Assembly: GCF_014356525.2 (NCBI RefSeq)
Contig: NC_052511.1
Span: 16,415,942 to 16,479,941 of the forward strand
Direction: 5' to 3'
DNA: 64,000 nt
Origin: Nilaparvata lugens
Lineage: Eukaryota; Arthropoda; Insecta; Hemiptera; Delphacidae
Every line of letters begins with the position of its first letter. The stretch's first letter is position 1. The notes below the pieces were generated by a model. It ran no database searches. It had not been told where the DNA came from and was given only the letters and a program-made list of their open reading frames with translations. Positions 55,145 through 64,000 of the stretch are shown piece by piece. The translations under genes and the position numbers were made by a program.

Positions 55145-55670
55145 GTATAGTTTTTAAACAGGTAGGCTGGTTATCAATTCTCAGAAAAGTGTTATAATAC
55201 TGTAATTTGTAATATATCTACGTACTCTAAAATCACTTGTGAAATAGACCTTCTGCGCTACAACACGGACTAAAGAGCATACGTTATTTGTGGTCTTCAT
55301 CATTCCGCGGCTGCAATATTCAGTTAAGTATATTGTATCAGAATATGATATACTCCATCTCCAGCTAATTTGAGCAAAAAACTAAGTTCAAACACCTATT
55401 CAACAAACATTATCAATCAGAAGTTCCTATCCGCATTGTCAAGACTATAGCCTATTTTGTTCTTTTCACAGATGAATGAAGAAAAATATAATAAAAAAAA
55501 TAATAATCTCGCTGATTGCTAATGAATTGCAACCAGAGGAGCTTATTGACAAAACATATTATACATACAAAATTGCTAAAACTAAACTTAGTTCTAATTA
55601 TTATGATACCCACTATTATAATATTTGTCGGGGTGACCATAATATTCTGTCCTGAAACATGTATATCAAC
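55145..55670. other. Non-coding AT-rich DNA
   Basis: Nothing recognised; the minus frame 55452-55640 is AT-rich without known domain. Confidence 0.4.
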
Positions 55671-55674
55671 TGAT

Positions 55675-56096
55675 AATTGAAGAGCTCCATTCCAAAACCT
55701 GCTAAGTCAAAAACATAATTTGTTGGCAAATTGGGAAAAACTGTTGCTGAATCACTGTATACTCTGTGTCAATGAATTCTCGCTGGAAGTAAATTCATCA
55801 TTAGAAGACTAATATGTAATTAATATTTTCAAAGTTGTTATTCAATTTAACTAACCATTCTTTAAAAATAAAACTGCGCATGGGCAGAAACATTGCATGG
55901 ATTGGAAAAAACGACTAGTTGACAGATTTTGGAGAAAAAATTAATGTTTGAATGGTAATTACGGCTTTAAAGAAGCAGGTTTCGGCAAGAAACACACTAG
56001 CAAATGATAAAGTCATATGTTTTGATGAGATATAACCTGAAAAACTGAAATCGGAAAAAATTGACTTAGCAGGTTTTGGAATGGAGCTCTTCAATT
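55675..56096. repeat. Perfect 36-bp inverted repeat around 350 bp
   Basis: AATTGAAGAGCTCCATTCCA followed by AAACCTGCTAAGTCAA at 55675-55710 is the exact complement of 56061-56096. The enclosed 350 bp show no further complementarity and no gene (the minus frame 55915-56127 has no known domain). It could be a foldback element or the trace of a local inversion. Confidence 0.85.
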
Positions 56097-56454
56097 GTTG
56101 CTGCAAGGCGATTGTCTTCAGAAACACAATAAACGTCCTCTCAAGTATATTTTTTCCCTGGATTTGGATCAGTTCAAATCATGTCTGATCATAAATTATT
56201 CTCTAGTTTCACCGAAGGTTCAAAGTCTGAAAAACTAAAAACACATAGAAGGCTTTTGAAAACGTATTGAAGTTGTGGAACTTCTCAAAAGTTGACAGAC
56301 GTTCAAAGTAAACTGATTGGAGCTTTCGTTGGGTAGTGTTCACATTCCAATGAAACAAGATTCAATCAATCTATTCCTCTCAATATTTCAATTAAGATTC
56401 CTCTATCTATTTAATATATTCCATTCAAGATTCCTCTATTCATCCAATGTAATC

Positions 56455-56755
56455 CGAAACGCTAAGATGCAGCCTAGCCGAATGCATCACGTTCAACTCA
56501 TAAGCTGTGAGACGTTTGTAGTCGAGAAGGGTGCATTCAGCATTCAGCTGGTGAAGGGCTGCAGACCCCTCAATGGAGCGCAAAAGCAATAAATATTCTT
56601 CACTGACACTTATACAAACGCCTCGCAGCTCGGGGTCATTGAGCATTTGTAGCATTTGTGCCAGTGGGTCGGTCTCCCAGGTCTCTGAACAGCTGGTCCA
56701 AGATGAACAGAACTGCCAGCAACGGTAGTCTGCTTACAGCTCTCAACCTGGAAAG
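56455..56755 (-). other. Possible exon or GC-elevated relic
   Basis: The block is coding-like in composition. On the minus strand an acceptor-like TTTTGTTCACTTTCCAG precedes position 56752. A frame ending at 56440 (LRGVCISVSEEYLLLLRSIE and onward) is open from about 56740; a second frame reads LRAVSRLPLLAVLFILDQL and stops near 56650. Neither resembles a family I know. A plus frame (56317-56592) overlaps. It could be a terminal exon, a gene relic or conserved non-coding sequence. Confidence 0.25.
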
Positions 56756-56880
56756 TGAACAAAATTATTCGAATATTATTTTCGTGACAAGTTAGTAATT
56801 CTAGTTATTAAGTTAGAAGGAACTATAGGTTAGTGATCGCACAAATCGTGATTGCACTCAACATACGTGATTTAAAGTGT

Positions 56881-57245
56881 GGGAGCATATTCCAGATATT
56901 TGTTCTAAAATAATAGTTACCGTATAGGGTTTATATACAGTGAATGCAAACTATAAACTCGAACTGGATAAATTTAACGTTGAAATTAGGGAGTTTGCAT
57001 GGAGTCCGAATATTTTTTTATGAATTGGGAATTGTTTCTAACATTTTTGGCGATGATTGAAAGTAGTGGTAGCATATTCCAGTTATTGGTTCTAAAATTA
57101 TAGTTATCATAGGGTTTATAATGCAAAGTATAAACCTGAGCTGGATACATTTGACCTTAGAATTGGGTAGTTTTCAAGGAATTGTTATTTTTCATGAATT
57201 GGGAATTGTTTATTGTAACATTTTTGGCGAGGATCACTAGTTAAG
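56881..57245. repeat. Diverged 188-bp tandem duplication
   Basis: GGGAGCATATTCCAG at 56881 recurs as GGTAGCATATTCCAG at 57069, and both units run to ATTTTTGGCGA. The copies differ at many positions, so the duplication is old. Confidence 0.8.
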
Positions 57246-57451
57246 AATGGTGTAGTGAATCGTTCCAGAATCCGAAGCTGACTCGATGTTGCGGATTGAA
57301 TGTTTGATGTGCCAACGAATGCAAGGTAAAAATAATCCCTAATTATTTCACATAAATCTATGTTCTTTTCTATAAATTTGCTTAGAGTTCAAAAGCGTTT
57401 TCATTATTACTAGTTATAGTTTGAAACTGTATGTGGTGCACTGTATTTCAG

Positions 57452-57550
57452 AATTATCATAGAGAAAAGATAGCTTATAGACTATCCTTATGCTGCTTTT
57501 TCTCTAGATTAAGCTATCTTCTCTCTATGGCATTATTTCTTCTGATAATT
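57452..57550. ncRNA. Pre-miRNA-like hairpin
   Basis: CATAGAGAAAAGATAGCTTA (57459) and TAAGCTATCTTCTCTCTATG (57510-57529) pair at 19 of 20 positions around a loop of about 31 bases; AATTATCA and TGATAATT extend the stem outside. The size fits a microRNA precursor on either strand. A small palindromic repeat is the alternative. Confidence 0.3.
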
Positions 57551-57554
57551 ATTA

Positions 57555-58155
57555 TTAGGAAGTACAATAAAATGGTTCTGAAATAAATTGAACTCTCATG
57601 TAACATAAGAGCGAAGTAATTATAGCCCGTTGGAAATTTGAACGGCTGAGTACCCTCAAACGTTACAATCATCTTTTCCGATTTCCATCGGACTATTTTC
57701 GACAACTGATCATCATGATCATATATGTTTGATGAGTCATATCCTGTACTGGAACAACTAGAACAATATTCTCTAGCATATTTTCTCCCGAAAGTCACAA
57801 TTTTTAAACTCATAAAGTACGTGTATATGTAGCGGTAATGGTCCTCAGGTCAACCTTCCAACGGGAGTCCTTGAAGTCATTGAAGTGAGTAGCAAGCCTA
57901 TTAAGTTATCTGAGTGATAAGATAATAGGGCGAATACAGAGCCAACCACTTTCTAATAGATTCAATTATTGAATATGCTTTTATCAATTTTTTTTTACGA
58001 AAGTAGATACTGTGAAGAGTGCTTCAATCATCAATGATATTAGTCTTCACTTCTCCTGCAAAAATGTGAAATGGAATAAGAGTGAAAAAGTATTGGAAAC
58101 AGTTCTACTATTGGCTTGAAAAACAAAAATTGGGAATAGCACAATACATTGAATA
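57555..58155. other. Non-coding DNA
   Basis: The minus frame 57514-57813 overlaps the hairpin and has no known domain. Nothing else was recognised. Confidence 0.4.
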
Positions 58156-58160
58156 AAATT

Positions 58161-58475
58161 TGCCGGTCAGTATAGCCGAGACGACTGAGGCGTTGCACCC
58201 TTTAGTCTGATAGGATTACCTGGTCTTGAGTTCGAATCCCACCGATAGGCGTGGACGTTTGAACATCTCATAAAATTACACAAAGCAGATGCTCATGTGG
58301 GCCCAATTCGTAATCTTCCGCAATGATAAGGACACAATTTTTACAGTAAATGGATACCTCAATATTGGCCTACATATTAATTGACTGTAAATAGTACAAC
58401 CAAGGAGTAGAGTACACTACTTGGAGTAGAGAAGACTGGTTTCCTTCTTCCGCGGTACAACTCGCCTGGGGTATG
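58161..58475 (+). mobile_element. tRNA-derived SINE
   Basis: A polymerase III A box (TAGCCGAGACGACTGAGG, 58173-58190) is followed about 50 bp later by a B box (GAGTTCGAATCCC, 58228-58240). The head is tRNA-like, possibly serine-type because of the long variable region, and a non-tRNA body follows to about 58475. The acceptor stem is not complementary, so it is not a functional tRNA gene. Confidence 0.65.
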
Positions 58476-58615
58476 TATATTCTATCAAATGTTTTTTTTT
58501 CAACTCACATTTGTATGAAAATAGTACAAATGTGTAGTTAGAAGCTGCTTACTTACAAAAGCACTCGAATCTTACAAAAATATACCAATAATGAATTTTT
58601 CAAAAATAAATTATA

Positions 58616-58985
58616 AGGCTAGTTTCACAACATTCGGTTCGGTTCAATTCATTTCGTTTTCGGCAAATTCCGATAAGTGTGAAACAGTAATTCTTTTTGA
58701 ATTCCGTACCGAATAGAAATCGCATAGAACCGAACGCCCACTTGAAACTCATAATATTCCATCAGGTTTAAATTCGTTGCTGGCAAGACGCTACTTTCAC
58801 ACACATTCGGTTCGGTTCGTTTCGTTCTCGGTCGATTCCTATAAGTGTGAAACGATGATTCGGTTTGAATTCGGTTCCGAATAGCAACCGCATAGCACCG
58901 AACGCCCCCACGACCCGAATTGGTTTTATCATATTATTTGAATTCGTTGCTAGGAAACAGGAAACAAAAACAAAGTCTTTCACAC
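58616..58985. repeat. Two tandem MITE-like units, ATTCGGTTCGGTTC family
   Basis: GTTTCACAACATTCGGTTC at about 58625 and CTTTCACACACATTCGGTTC at about 58793 open two related units of about 170-190 bp, each with CCGAATAG...CGCATAG.ACCGAACGCCC. The second ends near CTTTCACACACGCTCG. A third, inverted part lies at 59535-59640. Confidence 0.65.
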
Positions 58986-58989
58986 ACGC

Positions 58990-59060
58990 TCGAATTTTTG
59001 TTTTTATTTTAACATGTCAAAGTCAAAGTCAAAAAATTTTATTGCAGCAGCTAATTGAGA
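58990..59060 (-). repeat. LINE-like 3' tail with TTTGAC repeat
   Basis: On the minus strand CAATAAAATTTTTTGACTTT continues GACTTTGACATG. The (TTTGAC) tail is typical of CR1/L2/Jockey-type 3' ends. Confidence 0.45.
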
Positions 59061-59534
59061 ACATCAATTGCATTACAAATAATGCCAATGATAGACTGGA
59101 TAATAAGGATGATTATCATCTTACAAGCAAAATCATGGTGATTATCTGATTCAGAATCTTCTATGTAAAAATTACATGGTCAATTAATTTTAGTTAGTTC
59201 ACTGGAGCATTTGCTAAAAAATTATGATGATGAATTGAAACTTGGGGTAAATTTTTTTTCCAAGGAAAATTACATGATTCCATTAATGGAGAGAAGAGAT
59301 GAATGTGTCAAAACAAGAAACAAATTTTCAATTTGAAAAAAATAATCACTCTGAACGTCCAAAATTAGCATAATCAAAAACTATTCAAAGAGTTCACAAT
59401 TTTGAATAAATTTGAAAATGTTGTAGTTCAAGAAATTACATCTTACTATTTGAACACCAACTGTTTTATTCTTATACCAGCATAAATATTGTGAAAATCC
59501 AAACACAGCTGTGTCTGAGAAGAAAATACCGAAC

Positions 59535-59640
59535 TATAACCGTACGAATTGAAACCTGATATGTATGAAAGTCTCATTCGTTTTCGGAAACGAACCGAAC
59601 CGAATGAAACAGAATGTGTGTGAAGGTAGCAGTATGGCAG
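59535..59640. repeat. Inverted fragment of the ATTCGGTTCGGTTC family
   Basis: CGGAAACGAACCGAACCGAA followed by TGAAACAGAATGTGTGTGAA is the complement of the units at 58616-58985. Confidence 0.65.
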
Positions 59641-59897
59641 CACGGATATTTTCTTCAAATCTCAACTCTTTATACAGACTATAGCTATAATCTAGATTAA
59701 TCTAGATGAACATCTAGAGTGGCCTTGCAAGTACCTATTTACTTATCTAATATTGAGTAGTCCTGGAAGGTACCGTACATCAATGTAGTAAACCATATGA
59801 CGGACAGTTTAACCCCAGGACACATATAGAGCGATCTGCAGGCTGTGTGGCTGAGCCCTTAGTAGGTACTTGAAGTGTAAAAGCATTTTATTAAATT

Positions 59898-59900
<3 letters not shown>

Positions 59901-59971
<71 letters not shown>

Positions 59972-59972
59972 A
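59901..59972. repeat. (TA)n microsatellite
   Basis: About 70 bp of almost pure TA with a single phase break near 59939; it is self-complementary and can extrude a cruciform. Confidence 0.95.
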
Positions 59973-59989
59973 ATATTTTTTTCAATTTA

Positions 59990-60070
59990 TTTCATATCGT
60001 ACAATAATTATTACAACTTTTGAAATAGTCCAACAGGCTTATGCTCGAAACTGTTATTTCAAAGTAAAGT
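59990..60070 (-). repeat. LINE-like 3' tail remnant
   Basis: On the minus strand GAAATAACAGTTTCGAGCAT is followed by AAGCCTGTTGGACTATTTC and later ATGAAATAAATTG. Nested stems (GAAATA/TATTTC, AACAG/CTGTT) repeat the recurrent architecture. Confidence 0.5.
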
Positions 60071-60074
60071 AGAG

Positions 60075-60555
60075 AATATTGTCGATTCTACTACACTTAT
60101 GCACTGTAGCACTGAGCACTAAACACCAATAGAGCTGAGAAGGACCTGCGATCTGAATGAAAATTGAAAATCTTATTTCCACACTGACTCTTGTTTATTA
60201 CAAAATCACTGTACAAAGATCGGCAGTCTCCTCCTACCTATCGGATGCTCCTTGAACTATAAACTTGTCTGTTGATAGTTAGTTGCTACTACCACCGCCA
60301 GATCGCTCTAGGTGCTCCCTTCTCGCATTGTCAGGGAGTCTTTCGTTGCCAAGGAGTCTCTCCTAGCAACTAAACAGAGACAGAAGAAGCAGTAGCGACC
60401 CCAATTTTAATGTTATTCTATTGAGATGCGCGAACCCTCGTTCTGAACAGCTGCCCTGCGTGAGGAGACTGGAATTATTTCGCCATTATTCAATCTGTAG
60501 AATATACTGTAGTTGGCTAGCTAGTGAATTTGTGGAATTTTCACTCCGATATTCA
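60075..60555. other. Non-coding, moderately GC-rich DNA
   Basis: No open frame or known motif. A CTCCCTTCTCGCATTGTCAG block around 60315 looks less random than the flanks but is unassigned. Confidence 0.35.
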
Positions 60556-60559
60556 TCTA

Positions 60560-60680
60560 ACCATTTATTAGAGCAACCATTACAATAGTCGGAAAAGAAA
60601 AACAGGCTGTTGCCCAAAACTTCTTCAATTTCCTAATTTTGTCTTAAATTGTCCAAATATGTAGGTTATGTCCATTTCAA
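60560..60680 (-). repeat. LINE-like 3' tail, family copy 2
   Basis: On the minus strand AAGTTTTGGGCAACAGCCTG is followed by TTTTTCTTTTCCGACTATTG. It is closely related to 54990-55140 and in the same orientation. Confidence 0.6.
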
Positions 60681-60689
60681 TTTCTACAC

Positions 60690-61220
60690 CAAATTATCAA
60701 TCTGAATATACAAATCAGGATGAAAGGAACTATTTCAAATTTAGATAGATTGATAGTAAAACTGAGATATGTATGAAAATTCTTGATATGCACGACTCTC
60801 ATTTACACATTTGATCTTGGATGAGCATATATTATTCATCGATTGAGAATGATTAATATGGTAGGAAAATGTTCAATTTATCTCAGGTTTGATCATATAA
60901 GCTGTTGAGCCGTTGCTTTTGAGATATTTAGGTCATTTAGCCCATATTCTATTCTATATGGGCGTGGTCAATTATATCATTTTACATGGTCCTTAGAGCC
61001 ACTGATTAACACACCGATGTAACGTTACTATATTTTTTTTGTAATTTTAGATAATGGTGCGAACAGAATGAGTAAGTCGCGGTCGATGCCACGATGTCAC
61101 TAAATATCTGGCAATGATTAAAAACATTTTGAGTATAAATTAATATAGATCAAAATAATAAAGATAAAGAAGGTCGATCGCGAGCTGACATCTACATATT
61201 GACCTGACCATTCTATGTCT
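60690..61220. other. Non-coding DNA
   Basis: Nothing recognised. Confidence 0.4.
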
Positions 61221-61225
61221 GTAAT

Positions 61226-61294
61226 CAAATTGCATTATCAATGATACCGTTTCATTGATATTGCAATTTGATATTTGCATTATATTGCAAATAT
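61226..61294. repeat. Two adjacent small hairpins
   Basis: CAAATTGCATTATCAATGA and TCATTGATATTGCAATTTG pair at all but one position around TACCGTT. Immediately after, ATATTTGCA-TTATAT-TGCAAATAT forms a perfect 9-bp stem. The second contains the POU octamer-like ATTTGCAT. Confidence 0.65.
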
Positions 61295-61299
61295 TTCCC

Positions 61300-62230
61300 A
61301 TGTTTTGTTCGGAATTCTCTTACTGAGCACTCTAATAACGGGACAAGTAACCTTGATTACCTCGGTAGGTGATTGAAATTGGGTGATGTCGAGTCTGACA
61401 ACTGAGCACGTTCTTACGTAATTGGGTATCCACGACAAAAACAAAATCGAACAAGCAAGAAGAAATCGTTTTCATCAATTGTTTCAAGACGTGAGTGTGC
61501 TTCCTGGCGTAGGCGTATCAATCTCAAATTGAAAGTTTAGTGATTTTCAGTAGGTTTGGAAAGCATGACAGGATTACACTATCATAGTTCAAATGAACTA
61601 CACAAATATTATACAATTCGGGCTTGACAATCTCCGAGAATGCATCATTTTTTTGTCGTTGAAGAAGATGATGGATCTACTGAATTACATGAGTCTCAGT
61701 GTTTTATTTCATGAGTTACTGACATCCAGTACCTTACCCAAATCACAGCTTGTAGCTTGTAACTCACAAGCTTATTCATAAGCTGAAAGGTACAGTATGA
61801 GAATCATAAAAATCCCATTAAATTAAATGAGTTCTCAATTCACTTTTTACATTCATAATTAATACTCTGTATTAGCTATTAGGATAACAAATGGAAGGAA
61901 GCAGTAGGAAAATTGTATTCCTCAAGATAAACACAATCCTTTTTTCAGTTAGGGTGTGATTATCAAACAGTTAAGAAATTGTGACCAATCAAGTGCCAAA
62001 AAAGGCAAAGATAGAGTTGCATTCATTTGATTAGGTGAGAAGTAATATAGCAATGCGAGCAGCTTCTATGGATTCGAATTTATATCATTTTTTTTTTAAT
62101 TAAATACAAATCAATTTATTCGAATCTTTTAAAAATATCCACCGCTCAACGAAATCTTGCTGAAGTAGGTGAACTACCGACAACCCCCATAGCAACAGAG
62201 ATAGCTTCTCAGCAGTCTTGATATAAATAA
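61300..62230. other. Non-coding DNA
   Basis: The plus frame 61593-61781 has no known domain. No other feature was recognised. Confidence 0.4.
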
Positions 62231-62413
62231 TAAATGAATAAATAACCCGTTTATTGCTTTCTTAAACAATTACAAAAAAAAATTCAAATCAAAAGCTATA
62301 TACAATTCAAAAGGCAATAATCAGCAGATGCTGGGTTATAATTATCCTTTTTCCATAGAAGGATAAGTGTTGTATGAGTGCGTTTAGTAAAGATTTCTTT
62401 CATCTTCTTCATT

Positions 62414-62869
62414 TCAATCCTTGTAGAGCCAGACTTGTTTGAATACGTTTTTCATTCTCTCCCATTCCGTCCTTTCTCTTGCTACTCTCTGCCACGTCGC
62501 TCCGCCGCATACTCTCCTGAATTCTTCGTCCCATCTGTACGGAGACCTTCCTCGGCTTCTGCTCAGCGTGCGTGGGTGCCAGTCGAGTATTGTTTTGGTC
62601 CATCTTCCATCCGTTGTCCTTGCGATATGGCCTGCCCAATTCCATTTTCTCTCCATAATCATTCTATCTACATCTTCAATTCTTGTTTCATTTCTGATCC
62701 ATATTTTGGTTTTCCTATCTATTCTTTTCACTCCTATCATTATTCTTTCCATCGATCTCACACTTGTTCTGAGTTTCTTGATTATTTTCTCATTGAGAGT
62801 CCACGTTTCGCAGCCGTATAGAATTGCTGGTAGAATACATGTTTGAAGTAGGCGTCTCTTGCTTTCCAT
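62414..62869 (-). pseudogene. RTE-like LINE C-terminal module
   Basis: LQTCILPAILYGCETWTL, then WNWAGHIARTTDGRW, then RSRGRSPYRWDEEFRR are the conserved C-terminal blocks that follow the RT in RTE-like and related elements. The frame reaches a natural TAG/TAA at 62414. Frames on the plus strand over this interval are shadows. Confidence 0.88.
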
Positions 62870-63341
62870 GGAATATCAGATCTGAAGAGATAGCTGTATT
62901 TCTTGAACCTTGACCACCTATTGCCACTCTTCTAGTAATCTCTCCCCATTGTCCATCTCTCCCTATTCTCTGTCCTAAGTAGATGAAGTGTTCAACTGCT
63001 TCTATCCTTCCGTCTTCGGTCTCTAATACTCTCTCGTTACTTTCACTGTTATAAATCATCACTTTTGATTTATCAAAATTTACTTTCAATCCAACCTTTT
63101 TTGTTACTTCAATCATTTCCTTCATCATTCTACATACTTCTTCGGTGCTATTTCCTATAATAACAATATCATCGGCGAATTTCAATGTATTCAATTTCAC
63201 CCCATTGATGTTGATTCCTTTTTCCTGCCATTGTAATTCATCTAGAGATTTTTCCAGAACTGCATTAAATATTTTCGCTGATGGTATATCTCCCTGCCTT
63301 AAGCCTCTATTTACTTTAACCACTCTACCTTTTCCTCTCAA
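62790..63341 (-). pseudogene. RTE-like reverse transcriptase, catalytic core
   Basis: VNRGLRQGDIPSAKIFN is the RQGD/RQGC block, and LKFADDIVIIG carries the catalytic ADD box (FADD). GLKVNFDKSKVM and VEHFIYLGQRIGRDG follow in standard order. From about 62870 onward the frame is shifted; the residues to 62790 are out of frame and the true C-terminus continues in the overlapping frame 62869..62414. The GTG or ATG at 63341 is not a real start. Confidence 0.88.
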
Positions 63342-64000
63342 TTTGAATTCATTTTCATGTTTCTGTAAATGAATCTGAATAATTCCAGGTACTTATTGTC
63401 AATTCCCAAGTCTTCAAGCGTTCGTAATACGGAAGAAGTGTTGATTTTATCGAATGCTTTCTGGAAATCAATGAATAGCAGCACTAGTGGAAATTTGTAT
63501 TCATTAGAATTCCTTATCAGTTCCTGTAAGACTAGGATGTATCCAGCGTAGAGAAGTTTTTCTTGAATCCGGCCTGGTTGATTGAAGTTGCTGCCGTCAA
63601 ATATCCATCTATCCTGTAGGAATTACTGCCATAAATATCTTGTAAATATTTGACAGGAGACTTATTGGTCGGTAATTCATGATTTTCTACCTATTACCTT
63701 TCTTGAAGAGTAATATCAAGTTAGCTTTGAGCCATATTTCAGGAATCTTTCCACTCATAAGGCATAAATAGAATTTTTTATTTATTATTATTCCAATAAC
63801 TTTTTCGCCACCTGCTTTTAACTCCTCGTTTGATATTCTATCATGGCCTGTTGCTTTCCCCTCCTTGAGATGCTCGATTGCGCGCTTTACCTCACTCTTC
63901 AATATCGGTGGACATTCTTCATTTGTACATTCATGTTCTCCAATTTCTCGTTCTAAGTTACATTCTTCTGGTTCATCTTTCTTATACAGATTCTCATAGA
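63340..64000 (-). pseudogene. RTE-like reverse transcriptase, N-terminal blocks
   Basis: AIEHLKEGKATGHDRISNEE (63902..63687 frame) matches the RT block before the palm, then LFKKGN is followed by TAG. After the stop NYRPISLLSNIYKIF continues in frame; in a shifted frame FIDFQKAFDKI, the block with the first catalytic Asp, follows near 63450. The usual segment between them appears shortened. At least two stops and one frame change lie here. The frame is open toward the right edge, so upstream coding may continue outside. Confidence 0.8.

Larger units (their letters stand above)
62235..64000 (-). mobile_element. Broken RTE-like LINE, 3' half
   Basis: Pieces of reverse transcriptase and its C-terminal extension read on the minus strand from the right edge to 62414, followed by a short 3' UTR. 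Several frameshifts and stops are present. The element continues beyond the window. The clade is inferred from the characteristic C-terminal WNWAGHIAR module. Confidence 0.8.

Noticed and set aside
58161..58250. A functional tRNA-Ser gene
   Set aside because: A and B boxes are present but the acceptor arms do not pair and the unit continues into a SINE body.
62378..62846. Plus-strand frames over the RTE-like LINE
   Set aside because: They are shadows of the minus-strand reverse transcriptase C-terminus.
1..64000. CRISPR arrays, operons or prophage
   Set aside because: The window is eukaryotic nuclear DNA; the tandem repeats lack unique spacers and no bacterial genes are present.

Overview
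The window looks like AT-rich insect nuclear DNA, most probably from a hemipteran such as a planthopper. That assignment is an inference from the repeat families and the style of the Hox gene, not a proven identity. There is one recognisable host gene, a zerknullt/Hox3 homeobox gene (zen) on the minus strand. I could assemble it as three exons with consensus splice sites and matching phases: exon 1 14084..13535, exon 2 7717..7487 and exon 3 6161..5239, giving 567 residues. Its homeodomain (residues 195-254) lies entirely in exon 2. No other Hox gene is visible. The roughly 50 kb to the right is upstream of zen and should be part of the zen-Deformed interval if the usual insect Hox order holds.

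Layout: 1-5.2 kb is the zen 3' side, with a 210-bp palindromic repeat at 2.8-3.0 kb and a degenerate tandem repeat at 3.9-4.3 kb. 5.2-14.1 kb is zen; its large first intron holds microsatellites, a 70-bp tandem array, a palindromic element with TTA target duplications and a hammerhead-like hairpin. 14-35 kb is non-coding, with several palindromic MITE-like elements, two gene-less 0.8-0.9 kb elements (17.1-18.0 and 25.9-26.7 kb), LINE 3' tails, minisatellites and a long pyrimidine tract. 35.8-46.4 kb is one complete-length but broken Ty3/Gypsy LTR retrotransposon in reverse orientation, with 2-kb LTRs and a 4-bp target duplication ATGT. 47.6-51.0 kb is a broken, 5'-truncated Jockey/CR1-like LINE on the plus strand. 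51-62 kb is non-coding with GC-elevated patches, a MITE, tandem duplications, hairpins and a tRNA-derived SINE. 62.2-64.0 kb is the 3' half of a broken RTE-like LINE on the minus strand that runs off the right edge.

The most interesting unexplained signal is a set of four loci (2.9, 12.3, 32.7 and 51.7 kb) that share a hammerhead-ribozyme-like skeleton. Each has the block UUGANRA, or a one-base variant of it, a short stem II, GAA (mutated in one copy), and then a self-complementary stem III. The stem sequences differ between loci while pairing is mostly kept, and the invariant C3-G8 pair of true hammerheads is replaced by U3-A8. Second is a tRNA-Lys-like segment inside both LTRs of the Gypsy element, antisense to its genes, in an element that lacks an obvious standard primer-binding site. 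Third is a recurring short hairpin in the 3' ends of many different LINE relics. No CRISPR array, operon or bacterial-type gene is present.
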